Assembly: GCA_905331475.1 (NCBI GenBank)
Contig: CAJNYU010000496.1
Span: forward strand, 62,001-126,000
Reading direction: 5' to 3'
DNA length: 64,000 nucleotides
Source of the DNA: Rotaria socialis
Taxonomy: Eukaryota > Rotifera > Eurotatoria > Philodinida > Philodinidae
Position numbers and translations under genes: made by a program. Positions 35,601 through 43,000 of the stretch are shown piece by piece; within the stretch, counting starts at the first letter, position 1; the number at the start of each line of letters is the position of its first letter. Below the pieces are notes generated by a model. It saw only the letters and a list, made by a program, of their open reading frames with translations. It was not told where the DNA came from and made no database searches.

Positions 35601-38523
35601 CTAGCGAATATTTAGAATGAACGAAATAAAAAAAAGTCACTGATTCTATTATATAATTTTCAAGAATATCCTCTTCACATGTAATTAGTATGGATTTCAT
35701 AGTAATTCTACCATCGAAAATGGTATTTAACTTATAATTTAATTTCTTGTTGTTAGAAGAAAAAAAAACAAGGACCATTTCCTTTAGATTAAATGTTGAT
35801 TATGAATGATAAGAATCATAGTATTAAAAACATTTTCCTTGAACTTTTATATGAATGAAATATTGAAAAGCAAGAAAAAAGATGTACTCTTCTTATGTTC
35901 ATTCGTTACATCGCAATCAAAGATAATCGAAAGGTTGGGCAAGTCTATAATACGAAGAAGAAAAAATTGAAATTTTCTGAAAAATAAAAACATTTTTTCT
36001 TTTATGTTAGTAAATATATTTTTCATATTTTATGCCATTTCATTGTTAAAATTTCTCACCTTGATGTATGATGACTGTTTTTTTGGGTCGTTTACGCTTA
36101 GAATTCTTCATTTAAATAAACTTCCAATAATATCGACAGATGAGTAGTAAACGAAGATAGATTTATCGTTTTTATCTGAATATTAATATGCAACGTTGTA
36201 ACTTTTATTATTCAACCAAAATGAACAAGCAATAGGTTAAAAGTAATAGTGAAATTTTTTTGTTGTTGTTCTCTTTCATTTGCTCGCTTATACAGTATCA
36301 CTCATCATATTGAATGATGAACAGCGTCGAAATGGACGCTAAAATATTTGTCGCTGCTCACCAAAACGGAAAAAGAAGACGAAATAAGGCTTCTCTTTTT
36401 CTTTCTAAATACAAATGGTGAACGCCTTGACACATGAGAAAGAGGTTATCAATACAACTGCCCATACTATTACTATGCATCGTCATCTCGCTCTGCCTCT
36501 CTTTATTGTACATAATGATCGTATGTTTGTTCAACACACTATGTGTTCTCAATTACGACACATTTTCCATCGAATCGAACGAGCATATTTCTTGTCAGAC
36601 AAACTTTTTCAAAGTCTTCAATCCATCAGACACTATTGTGAAGTATTTTTGCGAACAATACCAATCGAAATAATTGTCCTACAAATTCATACAACTCTTA
36701 AATTTCTTCTTATATATGTATACACGCATATAAATAGTATCGTAATAGTATCTTTTGCTACTCATATATATGTCCATCGAAGTGATTTGATCCCATTTTG
36801 ATCCGTAAAATGGATATCAAACAATCAACTTCAAATGTTCATATTGTATATACTTATACGTTTTTATGATCTTTCATAAAAGTGCCTACAAATATTCACA
36901 AACAAAAAGAAACTATTGATACGGCAAAAAATATTGAAAAAGTATGATGCTAAAATTACACGACATCTATTGAAATGTCAGTATACATATATGTATGTAT
37001 GTATTCATTCAGATTGAAAGAAGATATTTTAATTACTTTCAAAAACTGTATATCATCATCTATTCGTTTTTCTTCTTCTCTTCGCACAGTAGTGATCCTA
37101 GGGGCGCAATCAGATGGGGGCTGGCTTAGTCCCCTAGAAAAAATAAGTTTAGCCCGCCCTACGATAGCTTTGACCAACGACTTAGCATCCCTACAATTTT
37201 TTTCTGGTGACACCCCTAATTGATCATTATTTTACTTTCGATAGAACGAATTTTTTCTTCTCATTAATACAAGAAGACGAAACATTTCTACGATGAATAA
37301 TAGCACTAGAATAAAATAAAATAGATAACCTTGCCTTGTATACCATTCATTCTCAAATAGAATAATATCCTTTCGAAACCTTTTTATCAAGGATAAATTA
37401 CATTAAAAAAAAGTTTCTATTTCATCCGTCATAAAGTATCAATCGTTGAGAAATAAGCAAATGGACCATTTCTTCCAAAGTCTTCATCCATTATAATTTA
37501 CACTTTGATGATAATATAGTAATATACAAGAATGCATATTATATTTAGCTCATTTATACATCTTTTACATTTCAACATTGAATATATATACATATATGTT
37601 ATATAAAAAAAAGAACGAAATGTATATTTTATTTTATTATTATCAATATCTCACATAATCATAATAAGCATTGCCCGATCATAACGAAGTCAAATGGCTA
37701 TTGTTGCCCTTCTGTCTATGTATCTCATGAGAATGCCGAAATGTAGTTATATGTAGAACATACAAACATATATATAGATATACGCACATATATCGACTGC
37801 AGTTAAGAATGCATAGCACTATACCGCGAGAGAGAATAAATCAGTAAAATACATCGGTCGACTAGCGCCTGCAGATGTGTGCGCATGTCTAATTCTGTTC
37901 GCTACTCTTAAATGATCAAAGTAAGTAACTGCTTGACTATCGGACAATATATGTGCGTGACTGAAATTATGTTCGATCAATCAGTAGACAAAATCGATTT
38001 CGCTTCAATTATCATTTTATCTTATACTGATAAATCTAGTTCAAGTAATTATGATTATAATACGAATTGAAAAATTGAAAAAACAAATCCGTTAATGAAT
38101 AGATAATATTTTTTTTTTTTTCTATACTCAAATATGACCTTGCATGAACTAGTACTGGTAGTTATTTTGTGAGAAAGTTCTTGTTTAAAGCAAATCGTTT
38201 CGAAGAACAAACAAATAACAAAATTATGTATCAAATGAATTGAAATAAAACGAAATGAAAACAGATGAAAGAATCTCACAAACACAAAAGAAGCGTCCTT
38301 GTCATGTAATCTTAGCGAAGTAAAAAATAAAAAAGAAACTATTAAACGAATTCTTTTGTCTACCTGCATGGAACTTATTTTTAATGGATGGTGAAATTTG
38401 TTTAGCAAAAGATGCTTCGTTCGATGACGATTCAGGACTGCTCGTGGCATGATCATTTTCATTTTTATTTGCTGTTGATATTGTAGTTGTTGGACGAAAT
38501 ATTTTACGAAATTTTCGCATCAT
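2580..38523 (-). CDS. SACS: Sacsin-like giant co-chaperone gene (18 common exons plus alternative first exons)
   Basis: Sacsin is a large cytosolic protein that couples Hsp70 (through its J domain) to proteostasis and filament/mitochondrial upkeep. Exons, 5' to 3': A 31573-32467, B 29368-29831, C 27440-27961, D 18583-19548, E 17170-17682, F 15155-15919, G 14640-15086, H 12918-13583, I 11459-12028, J 9816-10780, K 9094-9749, L 8567-9033, M 6173-7354, N 3841-4716, microexon 3707-3724, O 3413-3570, P 2718-2925, Q 2580-2650. Every junction is GT-AG and phase-matched. With the outermost first exon (38364-38523) the sum is 10,569 nt, or 3,522 aa plus stop. Domain order is sacsin-repeat ATPase-like block (A), sacsin-repeat body (B-M), DnaJ with HPD (N), HEPN (O-Q). 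This is shorter than human sacsin (about 4,580 aa); I see one ATPase-like block where human has three repeats, and no ubiquitin-like domain. Family assignment is firm; exact isoforms are inferred. Confidence 0.88.
3707..3724 (-). CDS. SACS: 18-nt microexon between the J-domain exon and the HEPN exons
   Basis: Flanked by CATAATAG and GTGAGT, phase 1-1, encoding SDPIF plus the two split codons. Skipping it would remove six residues in the linker and leave the frame unchanged. It lies 116 nt from exon N and 136 nt from exon O. Confidence 0.6.
3841..4716 (-). CDS. SACS: Sacsin-like exon N: DnaJ domain
   Basis: Phase 1-1 exon of 876 nt. A polar S/N/D-rich linker is followed by a J domain: TKTEIYNAVRQAYQL, then LLLKWHPDKNPGRERYAAEV and FKHLRKQIDHFE. 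The intact HPD tripeptide predicts stimulation of Hsp70 ATPase. The spacing matches the sacsin J domain, which carries WHPDKNPE. The tail EEWQYRRQHGFPRRHGFF leads towards HEPN. Confidence 0.93.
4717..6172. other. Intron between sacsin-like exons M and N
   Basis: AT-rich, no coding segment recognised. Contains the hexamer array at 5875-5909. Confidence 0.7.
5875..5909. repeat. Microsatellite (AGAAAT)n
   Basis: About five and a half copies of a six-base unit, in an intron. Confidence 0.9.
6173..7354 (-). CDS. SACS: Sacsin-like exon M
   Basis: Longest common exon, 1,182 nt, phase 1-1. Starts GLYLVSNDFKLAKSNDIVI and includes LLATTIGQMSKLLNLVNV, VHQVLPGDLCVFRMNDLY and ASNFYVLEHWSRIF, which correspond to the sacsin region just before the J domain, where 'pG-y-gf' is followed by a short beta segment. 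Confidence 0.83.
7355..8566. other. Intron between sacsin-like exons L and M
   Basis: AT-rich; I see nothing coding or repetitive in it. Confidence 0.7.
8567..10780 (-). CDS. SACS: Sacsin-like exons J, K and L
   Basis: Exons J 9816-10780, K 9094-9749 and L 8567-9033, joined in phases 0 and 2. J has an S/T/P-rich linker and a run of nine glutamines. K starts RDPPEICAIYELYDPNMK and continues HHFPDEQFHTPTLLKFL, closely resembling sacsin text before the XPCB-like region. L ends YLATSTAVNSQTKLPG. The ATG at 9089 that opens a longer frame lies in the K-L intron and is not a start. Confidence 0.82.
10781..11458. other. Intron between sacsin-like exons I and J
   Basis: Holds a minus-strand open frame (10815-11156) with no ATG and no phase-1 donor. 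Part of it is less AT-rich (about 10940-11000). No function assigned. Confidence 0.6.
11459..13583 (-). CDS. SACS: Sacsin-like exons H and I
   Basis: Exons H 12918-13583 and I 11459-12028, both phase 1-1. H has LRELPFIPIKQRPIELNGI, the start of the recurring 'pFiPv' segment, after a polar linker rich in S, T, R and D. I starts DMSYSIYDYIQSYCFPHL and continues as predicted helices. The I to J join is ATA T|TG, keeping the frame. Confidence 0.8.
12029..12917. other. Intron between sacsin-like exons H and I
   Basis: AT-rich; nothing recognised. Confidence 0.7.
13584..14639. other. Intron between sacsin-like exons G and H
   Basis: AT-rich, with a short TA run near 14532. Nothing else recognised. 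Confidence 0.7.
14640..17682 (-). CDS. SACS: Sacsin-like exons E, F and G
   Basis: Exons E 17170-17682, F 15155-15919 and G 14640-15086, all symmetric phase 1-1. E opens GKWLLSNCANLIL and has RLFPNRTGELCS. F carries FVTPREVCDKSHAFL, WIWNGTNGF and LASYVQILPYELYNYRKFF. G has LPKNVKDILVLFALDHADAL and CCIPCTPNGRILNKPS. All are recognisable sacsin-repeat landmarks. An open frame upstream of F in the same reading phase is intron, since TTTTAG precedes the GC of the first codon. Confidence 0.82.
15920..17169. other. Intron between sacsin-like exons E and F
   Basis: AT-rich; scattered short frames only. Confidence 0.7.
17683..18582. other. Intron between sacsin-like exons D and E
   Basis: AT-rich, with a TA run at 18540-18557 next to the exon D donor. 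No coding segment seen. Confidence 0.7.
18583..19548 (-). CDS. SACS: Sacsin-like exon D
   Basis: Symmetric phase 1-1 exon of 966 nt. It begins DRTQLQSMPPKEFADLV and carries LPREW, WPRNHDYYNIEWLENLWKY and FPTDLTMLEN, which match the recurring sacsin segment containing an EW...W.P pattern. A polyglutamine run of nine residues lies near its end. This is the first common exon downstream of the inner alternative first exons, so it would be the entry exon for the short isoforms. Confidence 0.83.
20634..20659. repeat. Microsatellite (GA)n
   Basis: Perfect GA dinucleotide run of about 25 bases. Confidence 0.9.
21358..21709 (-). CDS. SACS: Alternative first exon 9 (inner group)
   Basis: ATG at 21709, 117 codons, donor GAGG|GTGCGT in phase 1. 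Starts MDSRYRFTSNISNRYDPLL, with an asparagine run and S/P/H-rich text (RVPPMFPPHHQQRLRSSSP), then TPTPTPTPAS. Closest of the group to exon D, 1.8 kb away. The 300 nt upstream on the gene strand are pyrimidine-rich, consistent with a promoter. Confidence 0.55.
23505..23850 (-). CDS. SACS: Alternative first exon 8 (inner group)
   Basis: ATG at 23850, 115 codons, donor ATGG|GTACGA in phase 1. Starts MASASGITNPSKKRNTFF; contains MCIGRGWLRKHVKRPISL. The long open frame in AT-rich DNA supports coding. The donor is only moderate, so its exact end is uncertain. Confidence 0.5.
25219..25378 (-). CDS. SACS: Alternative first exon 7: myristoylation-like N-terminus
   Basis: ATG at 25378, 53 codons, donor AAAG|GTAATA in phase 1. 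Starts MGNTTTCS: glycine 2 and threonine 6 fit N-myristoylation, and cysteine 7 could be palmitoylated, predicting membrane attachment. Continues with SP/TP sites (SSPSKKSSPTYK). Inner group, so it would feed exon D. Confidence 0.55.
26729..26756 (-). CDS. SACS: Possible alternative first exon 6 (inner group)
   Basis: ATG at 26756, nine codons (MPVFSIDLL), donor TTAG|GTAATT in phase 1. Weak by itself because it is so short. Confidence 0.25.
26941..27037 (-). CDS. SACS: Alternative first exon 5 (inner group)
   Basis: ATG at 27037, 32 codons starting MYRSNYYSRYGQTQ and ending RRSVSASPSPYDR, then CGAG|GTAATA in phase 1. Lies between exons C and D, so its product would begin at exon D and lack the ATPase-like block. 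RRSVSASPSP could be a phosphorylation-dependent binding site. Confidence 0.5.
27440..27961 (-). CDS. SACS: Sacsin-like exon C
   Basis: Symmetric phase 1-1 exon of 522 nt. Reads GKQELFFSATDGWGYV, then ANAPIVILPAHVINGLCKY, both typical of sacsin-repeat text. Acceptor TTTTAG at 27962-27963 and donor AAG|GTATGA. Confidence 0.8.
27962..29367. other. Intron between sacsin-like exons B and C
   Basis: AT-rich, with a TA run near 28170. Nothing coding recognised. Confidence 0.7.
29368..29831 (-). CDS. SACS: Sacsin-like exon B
   Basis: 155 residues following the ATPase-like block, starting SNLSRWLLSVYNDYN and ending IWIEIG. Acceptor TTTTAG at 29832-29833 and donor GTAAGT are clear. The text LLLPLVPFSLSPET is the degenerate counterpart of the segment that follows the ATPase block in sacsin repeats. 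Confidence 0.75.
30092..30232. mobile_element. Near-palindromic hairpin element (MITE-like)
   Basis: Both ends read AGGACAGATTAAAA inwards, and arms of about 46 bp ending GATCTGAACTAGTTC are nearly identical in inverted orientation. The right arm carries an extra partial copy of about 17 bp. The loop is about 25 bp. No coding capacity; no clear target-site duplication. Confidence 0.6.
30701..31004. mobile_element. MITE-like element of about 304 bp
   Basis: Ends are inverted: TGTGTACTTCAAAAA on the left and TTTTTTGAGTACACA on the right. The interior is clearly less AT-rich than the intron and contains a CGACCGGCCGG block, which points to an insertion. No open frame; family not recognised. Confidence 0.5.
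31573..32467 (-). CDS. SACS: Sacsin-like exon A: degenerate sacsin-repeat ATPase-like block
   Basis: About 298 residues, entered in phase 1 and left in phase 2. Landmarks that match sacsin repeats are YQGVALCITYDALLSEQQW, FHLSDFLCILSG, YYDPNERM, FQDQFSPLDHFL and FYNGTLIRLPLR. The catalytic signatures of the GHKL fold appear lost: the usual ELIQNADDA helix reads as IIRALLTSVAP, and the glycine-rich GRFGIGFNSVYH segment has collapsed to about SFFHLSD. ATP hydrolysis is therefore doubtful. The first residues (S/A/P/Q-rich) look like a linker. Confidence 0.85.
33069..33099 (-). CDS. SACS: Possible alternative first exon 4
   Basis: ATG at 33099, ten codons (MNIDFNELNS), then a consensus donor TCGG|GTAAGT in phase 1. 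Too short for codon evidence; support is the strong donor, phase and position 600 nt before exon A. Confidence 0.4.
33366..33482. repeat. Segment A, first copy of an assembly-gap duplication
   Basis: These 117 bases recur at 34357-34473, immediately after the N at 34356, with no difference that I can see. Confidence 0.85.
34236..34593. repeat. Segment B twice, around a single N
   Basis: Segment B (34236-34355) ends at the N; after it comes segment A (34357-34473) fused directly to a second B (34474-34593). The second A-B lacks the 753 bases (33483-34235) that separate A and B in the first copy. Confidence 0.85.
34581..34674 (-). CDS. SACS: Possible alternative first exon 3: hydrophobic N-terminus
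   Basis: ATG at 34674, 31 codons, donor CTTG|GTGAGA in phase 1. Reads MLLVLLLNFLFYFCC, like a signal peptide or anchor. The region overlaps a duplicated piece next to an assembly gap, so treat with care. Confidence 0.3.
36060..36111 (-). CDS. SACS: Alternative first exon 2: NLS-like N-terminus
   Basis: ATG at 36111, 17 codons, donor CAAG|GTGAGA in phase 1. The peptide starts MKNSKRKRPKKTVI; SKRKRPKK fits a monopartite nuclear localisation signal. The exon is short, but the donor is strong and the phase agrees with exon A. Confidence 0.5.
37093..37226. mobile_element. Possible short inverted-repeat insertion
   Basis: A GC-richer patch bounded by TGATCCTAGGGG on the left and CCCCTAATTGATCA on the right, an imperfect inverted pair. 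It contains TGGCTTAGTCCCCTAG. No coding potential. Confidence 0.35.
38364..38523 (-). CDS. SACS: Alternative first exon 1 of the sacsin-like gene
   Basis: ATG at 38523, 53 codons, donor GCAG|GTAGAC in phase 1, matching the phase-1 acceptor of exon A. The N-terminus MMRKFRKIFRPTTT is basic and amphipathic, followed by a serine-rich stretch. Upstream, 38640-38710 is strongly purine-rich on the plus strand (pyrimidine-rich on the gene strand), as expected near a CT-type start site. Confidence 0.6.
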
Positions 38524-40069
38524 AATTATTGTTGTCGTCGTTTATTTGACAACAGGTCAAACATCAAACAAAAATGATATCATGACGACCAATACGATAG
38601 TTCAAGAGACGAGTAGCACCAGTGACGTCTGACTGATGAGAAGGTTGATGAAGAACAAGCGCGGCGAACAAGAAGAAGGAGGAGGAGAGGAGGAGAAGAA
38701 AGAGAAAACGAACCTCTTTTTCTGTCTCTCTTCTCTTCTCTTCTTTCTTTCTCTTGTCTTTCTTCCGTATGCGCTTTATGTGTGCGAGTACACAGTAGCG
38801 AGTATTTTCTTTCTTTTGCTTTGTAAGGTAAAGAATGGTTGTGGTTGTTGCAACTACTAACACCACAAAAAGGAGATGAAGAATACGACGACGACGACGA
38901 CAAAAAAGAAAAGAGCACAAATGTATACAAACGAGATAAACAAATATCTGAATTGTTATTATTTCAAAAAAACGAAAAAGAAACTAAATTAAGATACTAC
39001 ATGATATATACCTTAAGATGAGCTTACTAATTATTCGCTTTCATCTGAGTCATTTGAGACATGCATATGACAAAAAAAACGACAAGAACAAAAGCCTACG
39101 TAATGTAATTCAGTCTGAGAATATTATCGAGCATACACAGGCGACGAATGATAATCACTTCAATCGCTATTCATTTTGTCGCCTAAGCGGATCTCACCTA
39201 TATTCATATATATATACATATACATATAAGCAATACTAATGATGATACATTAACGCGCCCTCCAACCTCGTTCTCTCTACGAGCCCTAATCACAATAAGG
39301 GTGAGTGAGAGAAAAAACCAGACAATGAACATGCGTTAGTGCTCAGTCTACTGAGTGCGAACATTGGAATGGCTAATTTATGCGTTGACTGCCAGTGACC
39401 ATATGTACACCCGCCCATACATCTCTATGCATGGTATGATATATGTACACATACGTATGTATATATATATGAATTTGCCTGTCGATGTAGGCTGGTCCCA
39501 TAAGGGTCATTCATCTTTTTCTTTCTGATGCAGTGTCATTAATGTAACCAGTAAAATTTTACTTCAGGTACTTTATATTGATTACTGTCAATGACATATG
39601 TGCCCTACATCTGATATTAAATATAAAGTGTGTCTTTGTTCATGTCTGCAAATAAAGTGCGTGTAGTAAAACGTCAACCTTGATCTCAGCATATGCATAT
39701 TCAGGCGATAGAAGAGGCAGCTAGTACTACAAATAGTATTGACACTTCAAGATGCTTTCTATTGAATAAACGACAACAATAACAACAACAACAAAAACAT
39801 AACAAGTTTTATTCTATCATATAGCCTTTAGAATTCTACGGTTGCTCGATATAACTTATCTCTCTCTTTCTCTCTCTCTTGTTCTTCATCGGCACTGAAA
39901 GTTCAAGGTTTAGCACTTGACAAATACATAGAAAAGAACAGTGTAAATCCATCAAATGCTTCTTTTTTGTCTTCTCTTTTCACATTTCAATTTTAAAACA
40001 AATGAAAAAAGGTTATTGCAATCAATCGATTACTACACATTTTCTTTTTCTTTTTTTTAATGGAATAAA
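38524..40069. promoter_or_regulatory. Region between CEBPZ 3' end and the outermost sacsin-like first exon
   Basis: The first 200 bases are purine-rich on the plus strand and likely contain the promoter/5' UTR of first exon 1. A less AT-rich stretch lies at 39240-39560. No gene seen. Confidence 0.4.
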
Positions 40070-43000
40070 TCAACTAAAATGAACACGTTTCTTTTTTTTA
40101 ATATTTGGTTGATTCATTTGTTGACGTTTTTCACGACGAGTTAATTTTGGTTTTCGTTTACTTGTTTTCTTCATATGTTTATCATAGCGACGTTGTCGGG
40201 TAGCAAATGTACGTTCACGATCAAGTTCCCATTTGATTTGTTTCATTTCTAATTACAAATCAAATCAGATATAATAAAAATAAACAAACAAATTTACATA
40301 CCTCTTTCATTATTCACTTGGAAATTTTCACGAATATTTTGATTGCTGACTGTGTCATGTTCATTATCATCGAGTTGCACATCATCGGATAGTTCATCAC
40401 CATCATTTAATGTAAAAGGACGATTAATCGTATCCTCATCCTCGTCATTATCGTAATCATCATTTTCTAGTTCATCGGTACGGTGAACACGTTGAACAGT
40501 ACTATAGAGAAATGTTTTGAAAATACAAAATAAAAATCATCAAACGATTTTAACAAACCTTGCAATATCTTCGACACTGTTATTATCGTTTTCATCAAGG
40601 TCGATTTCGTCTTTATCCATATCGTCCATAAAATGATCTAATGAACATACAAACAAACAATAGAAATATTCAGTGATTTGTTTCACGAAAAAACAATCCT
40701 AGGTTACGGATGAATAAATCGCTTATGCCTTTCAGTATTCTGCATTATCGTTTGAAGTTCTCCTTTTGGGTAAATACGAAATCATCACAGCTGAAATTTT
40801 TATAAGATTTTCTTTTTTTGATACTAAAATAAAGCGTTATCAACGAAATCATAAACATATATTGATAATTATGTTAATGCTATTGTCAATACAATAGAGA
40901 AATACATTTTTACGATCTCAGAATTACAATTACACCATAGGCTTTTACGATAGGAGAGATACCATACATTATAATATTATGTAAATTTATTATCTAACTA
41001 GTAGTAAGATTCATTTTTGTTTGTGATAACTATATCTGACATATCAATGTTTAAGTTTCTCTTCAATATTATTCTTTCCATTAAAACTGAATCAATAAAA
41101 AAAGAACTAAATTATATTTATACTCTGATGATAATATATAAAGTTCTCAATGCCATTTACTGTTAGACATATATACTACATATATATATATATATATGTT
41201 AAATATTCAAACAAATCTATTTTTTATTTTATAGATTTTGCCAATTTATGAAAGCCTGTCGACCTTGTTTGCCTGCACACATGCCTGCTATTCTCTTTCG
41301 TCAGTGTGACCGATCTGTTTATTTATCTTTCATATCAATGCTATGATAATCATTGAATAAAAAAAAGTATAAAAGACCATCTATATCATACTGAAATAAC
41401 ATAACGATACGAAGCATGTGCTAATCTAAACAGAAAATGTCCCCGTCGAAAAAACACAAACAAAGAGAATATTAACATTTAGATAGAAACTTTGTTTTTG
41501 AACAAGAGAATTTTGAACATATCAAATGAATACATCGAAAGAAACATTTCAACTGCTTTTGCCTAAAGACAAGATTAATATAAATCAAACAATCCTAAGA
41601 ACTACTCTCTGATTTATGTAAAGTAGTAATACTTATAACCGATTAGCAAGTGCGAAAAATAACGTAAATCAGTTAAATCAATCAATAGACAATGTCGTCA
41701 CAAACTATGATGATTTTTGATAAAAAAAAATAGGCCATGGCTAATATTTTAGTGATGAGAATGCTTCACTGTGTATATATATATATATACGTTTATTGCT
41801 AAAATAAAACTGACTGGGAGAAGCAATAATCTAGTTTATAACTCTGATATGTACATATTGTAATTGAAGTGGAATATAGAAAAGAACGATTTCTATTTTA
41901 AATAAAATCAAACGCAGATTTTTATCAATAAACAAATGCTTTAATCAATATTCAAGCATTCTCTATTCGATTTTGTTACGAAGCCAATATAGCATGATTA
42001 AATAGTTTTGTTACGGATCATAGAATCCTTCTAGGAGAAATAGTAATAATAATTATTATTATTATAATAACTACTTCTTCTTCTTCTTATGTGCCTCCTA
42101 GCTTTCAAAGACTTCTATGGTTATTCTATGAAAATAGACGAATTTTTTTTGCTGTTGATATTAGCCTCATTTAATCTTGAGAGATACTTCATATTTTCAA
42201 TATTTCACTCGTTGATTATTTTATAATACAAACTTTGCAATTGAGAGAATATTGTCAACAATAGTCTCAATGATTTGTTTTGCCTAAGACTAAACAGTTT
42301 GTTTTAAAAAACCTTTGCTTACCCAAATATTTATCAAATTCATCGTCTGAAACACTTGAAACGCTTTCATTATCATCAATGTCGTCTTCAGAAGATTTTT
42401 GTTTTCTTTTCTCCTGCGCTAATTCACTATTTTCTTGGCGCATTTTCATAAATCTAAATAACAAAGTTTAATCTTGTTTTTCCTTGAATTTAAATAATAA
42501 AAACAGACGTATAAAGAAAACGTTCATCGACTGGAATGTGCGCCGAATTTAATCGTGTATATTCACTGCTATCAACAGGCACGGCTTTAACACCTTTCGG
42601 TAAATAAAGATGGCCAGCAGCATGACGAGATTTCTTTCTTAGAATTTCTAATCAAATCAAATTTAAAAAATAAGTGTTAACGTATAAATATGTTCTATTT
42701 TACCATGTTTTGTAATTTGTTTCTTTGGATTTTTATAAACAAAACGATCAAAAAATCGCATCGAATTAAAATCAACTAATGGATTACCATTATAGTCGAT
42801 TGACTTTCCCTAGAACAGCATAAAAATGATAATACAAGTAGAAATAATTGCAAAAACTAACCGAAGTGTTAGGTTCAAACACAAATAATTTTCTTTCTTT
42901 TACAATTGTCTTATAAGAGAGAAACTATAGAAAAGTACAAGGATTCACCACTGTCTCAGCTACTTGTAAATATCATTTCGTCCTCACTGATTACCAAAAC

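Larger units (their letters stand above)
32468..38363. other. 5' region of the sacsin-like gene: introns between outer first exons and exon A
   Basis: Holds putative first exons 2-4, a GAAA run near 35396-35416, the GC-richer patch at 37093-37226 and the duplicated seam at 33366-34593. Open frames here are otherwise low-complexity. Confidence 0.55.

Noticed and set aside
38564-38930. Overlapping long frames in a purine-rich stretch
   Set aside because: Low-complexity artefacts of GA/CT-rich DNA, open in several frames at once.
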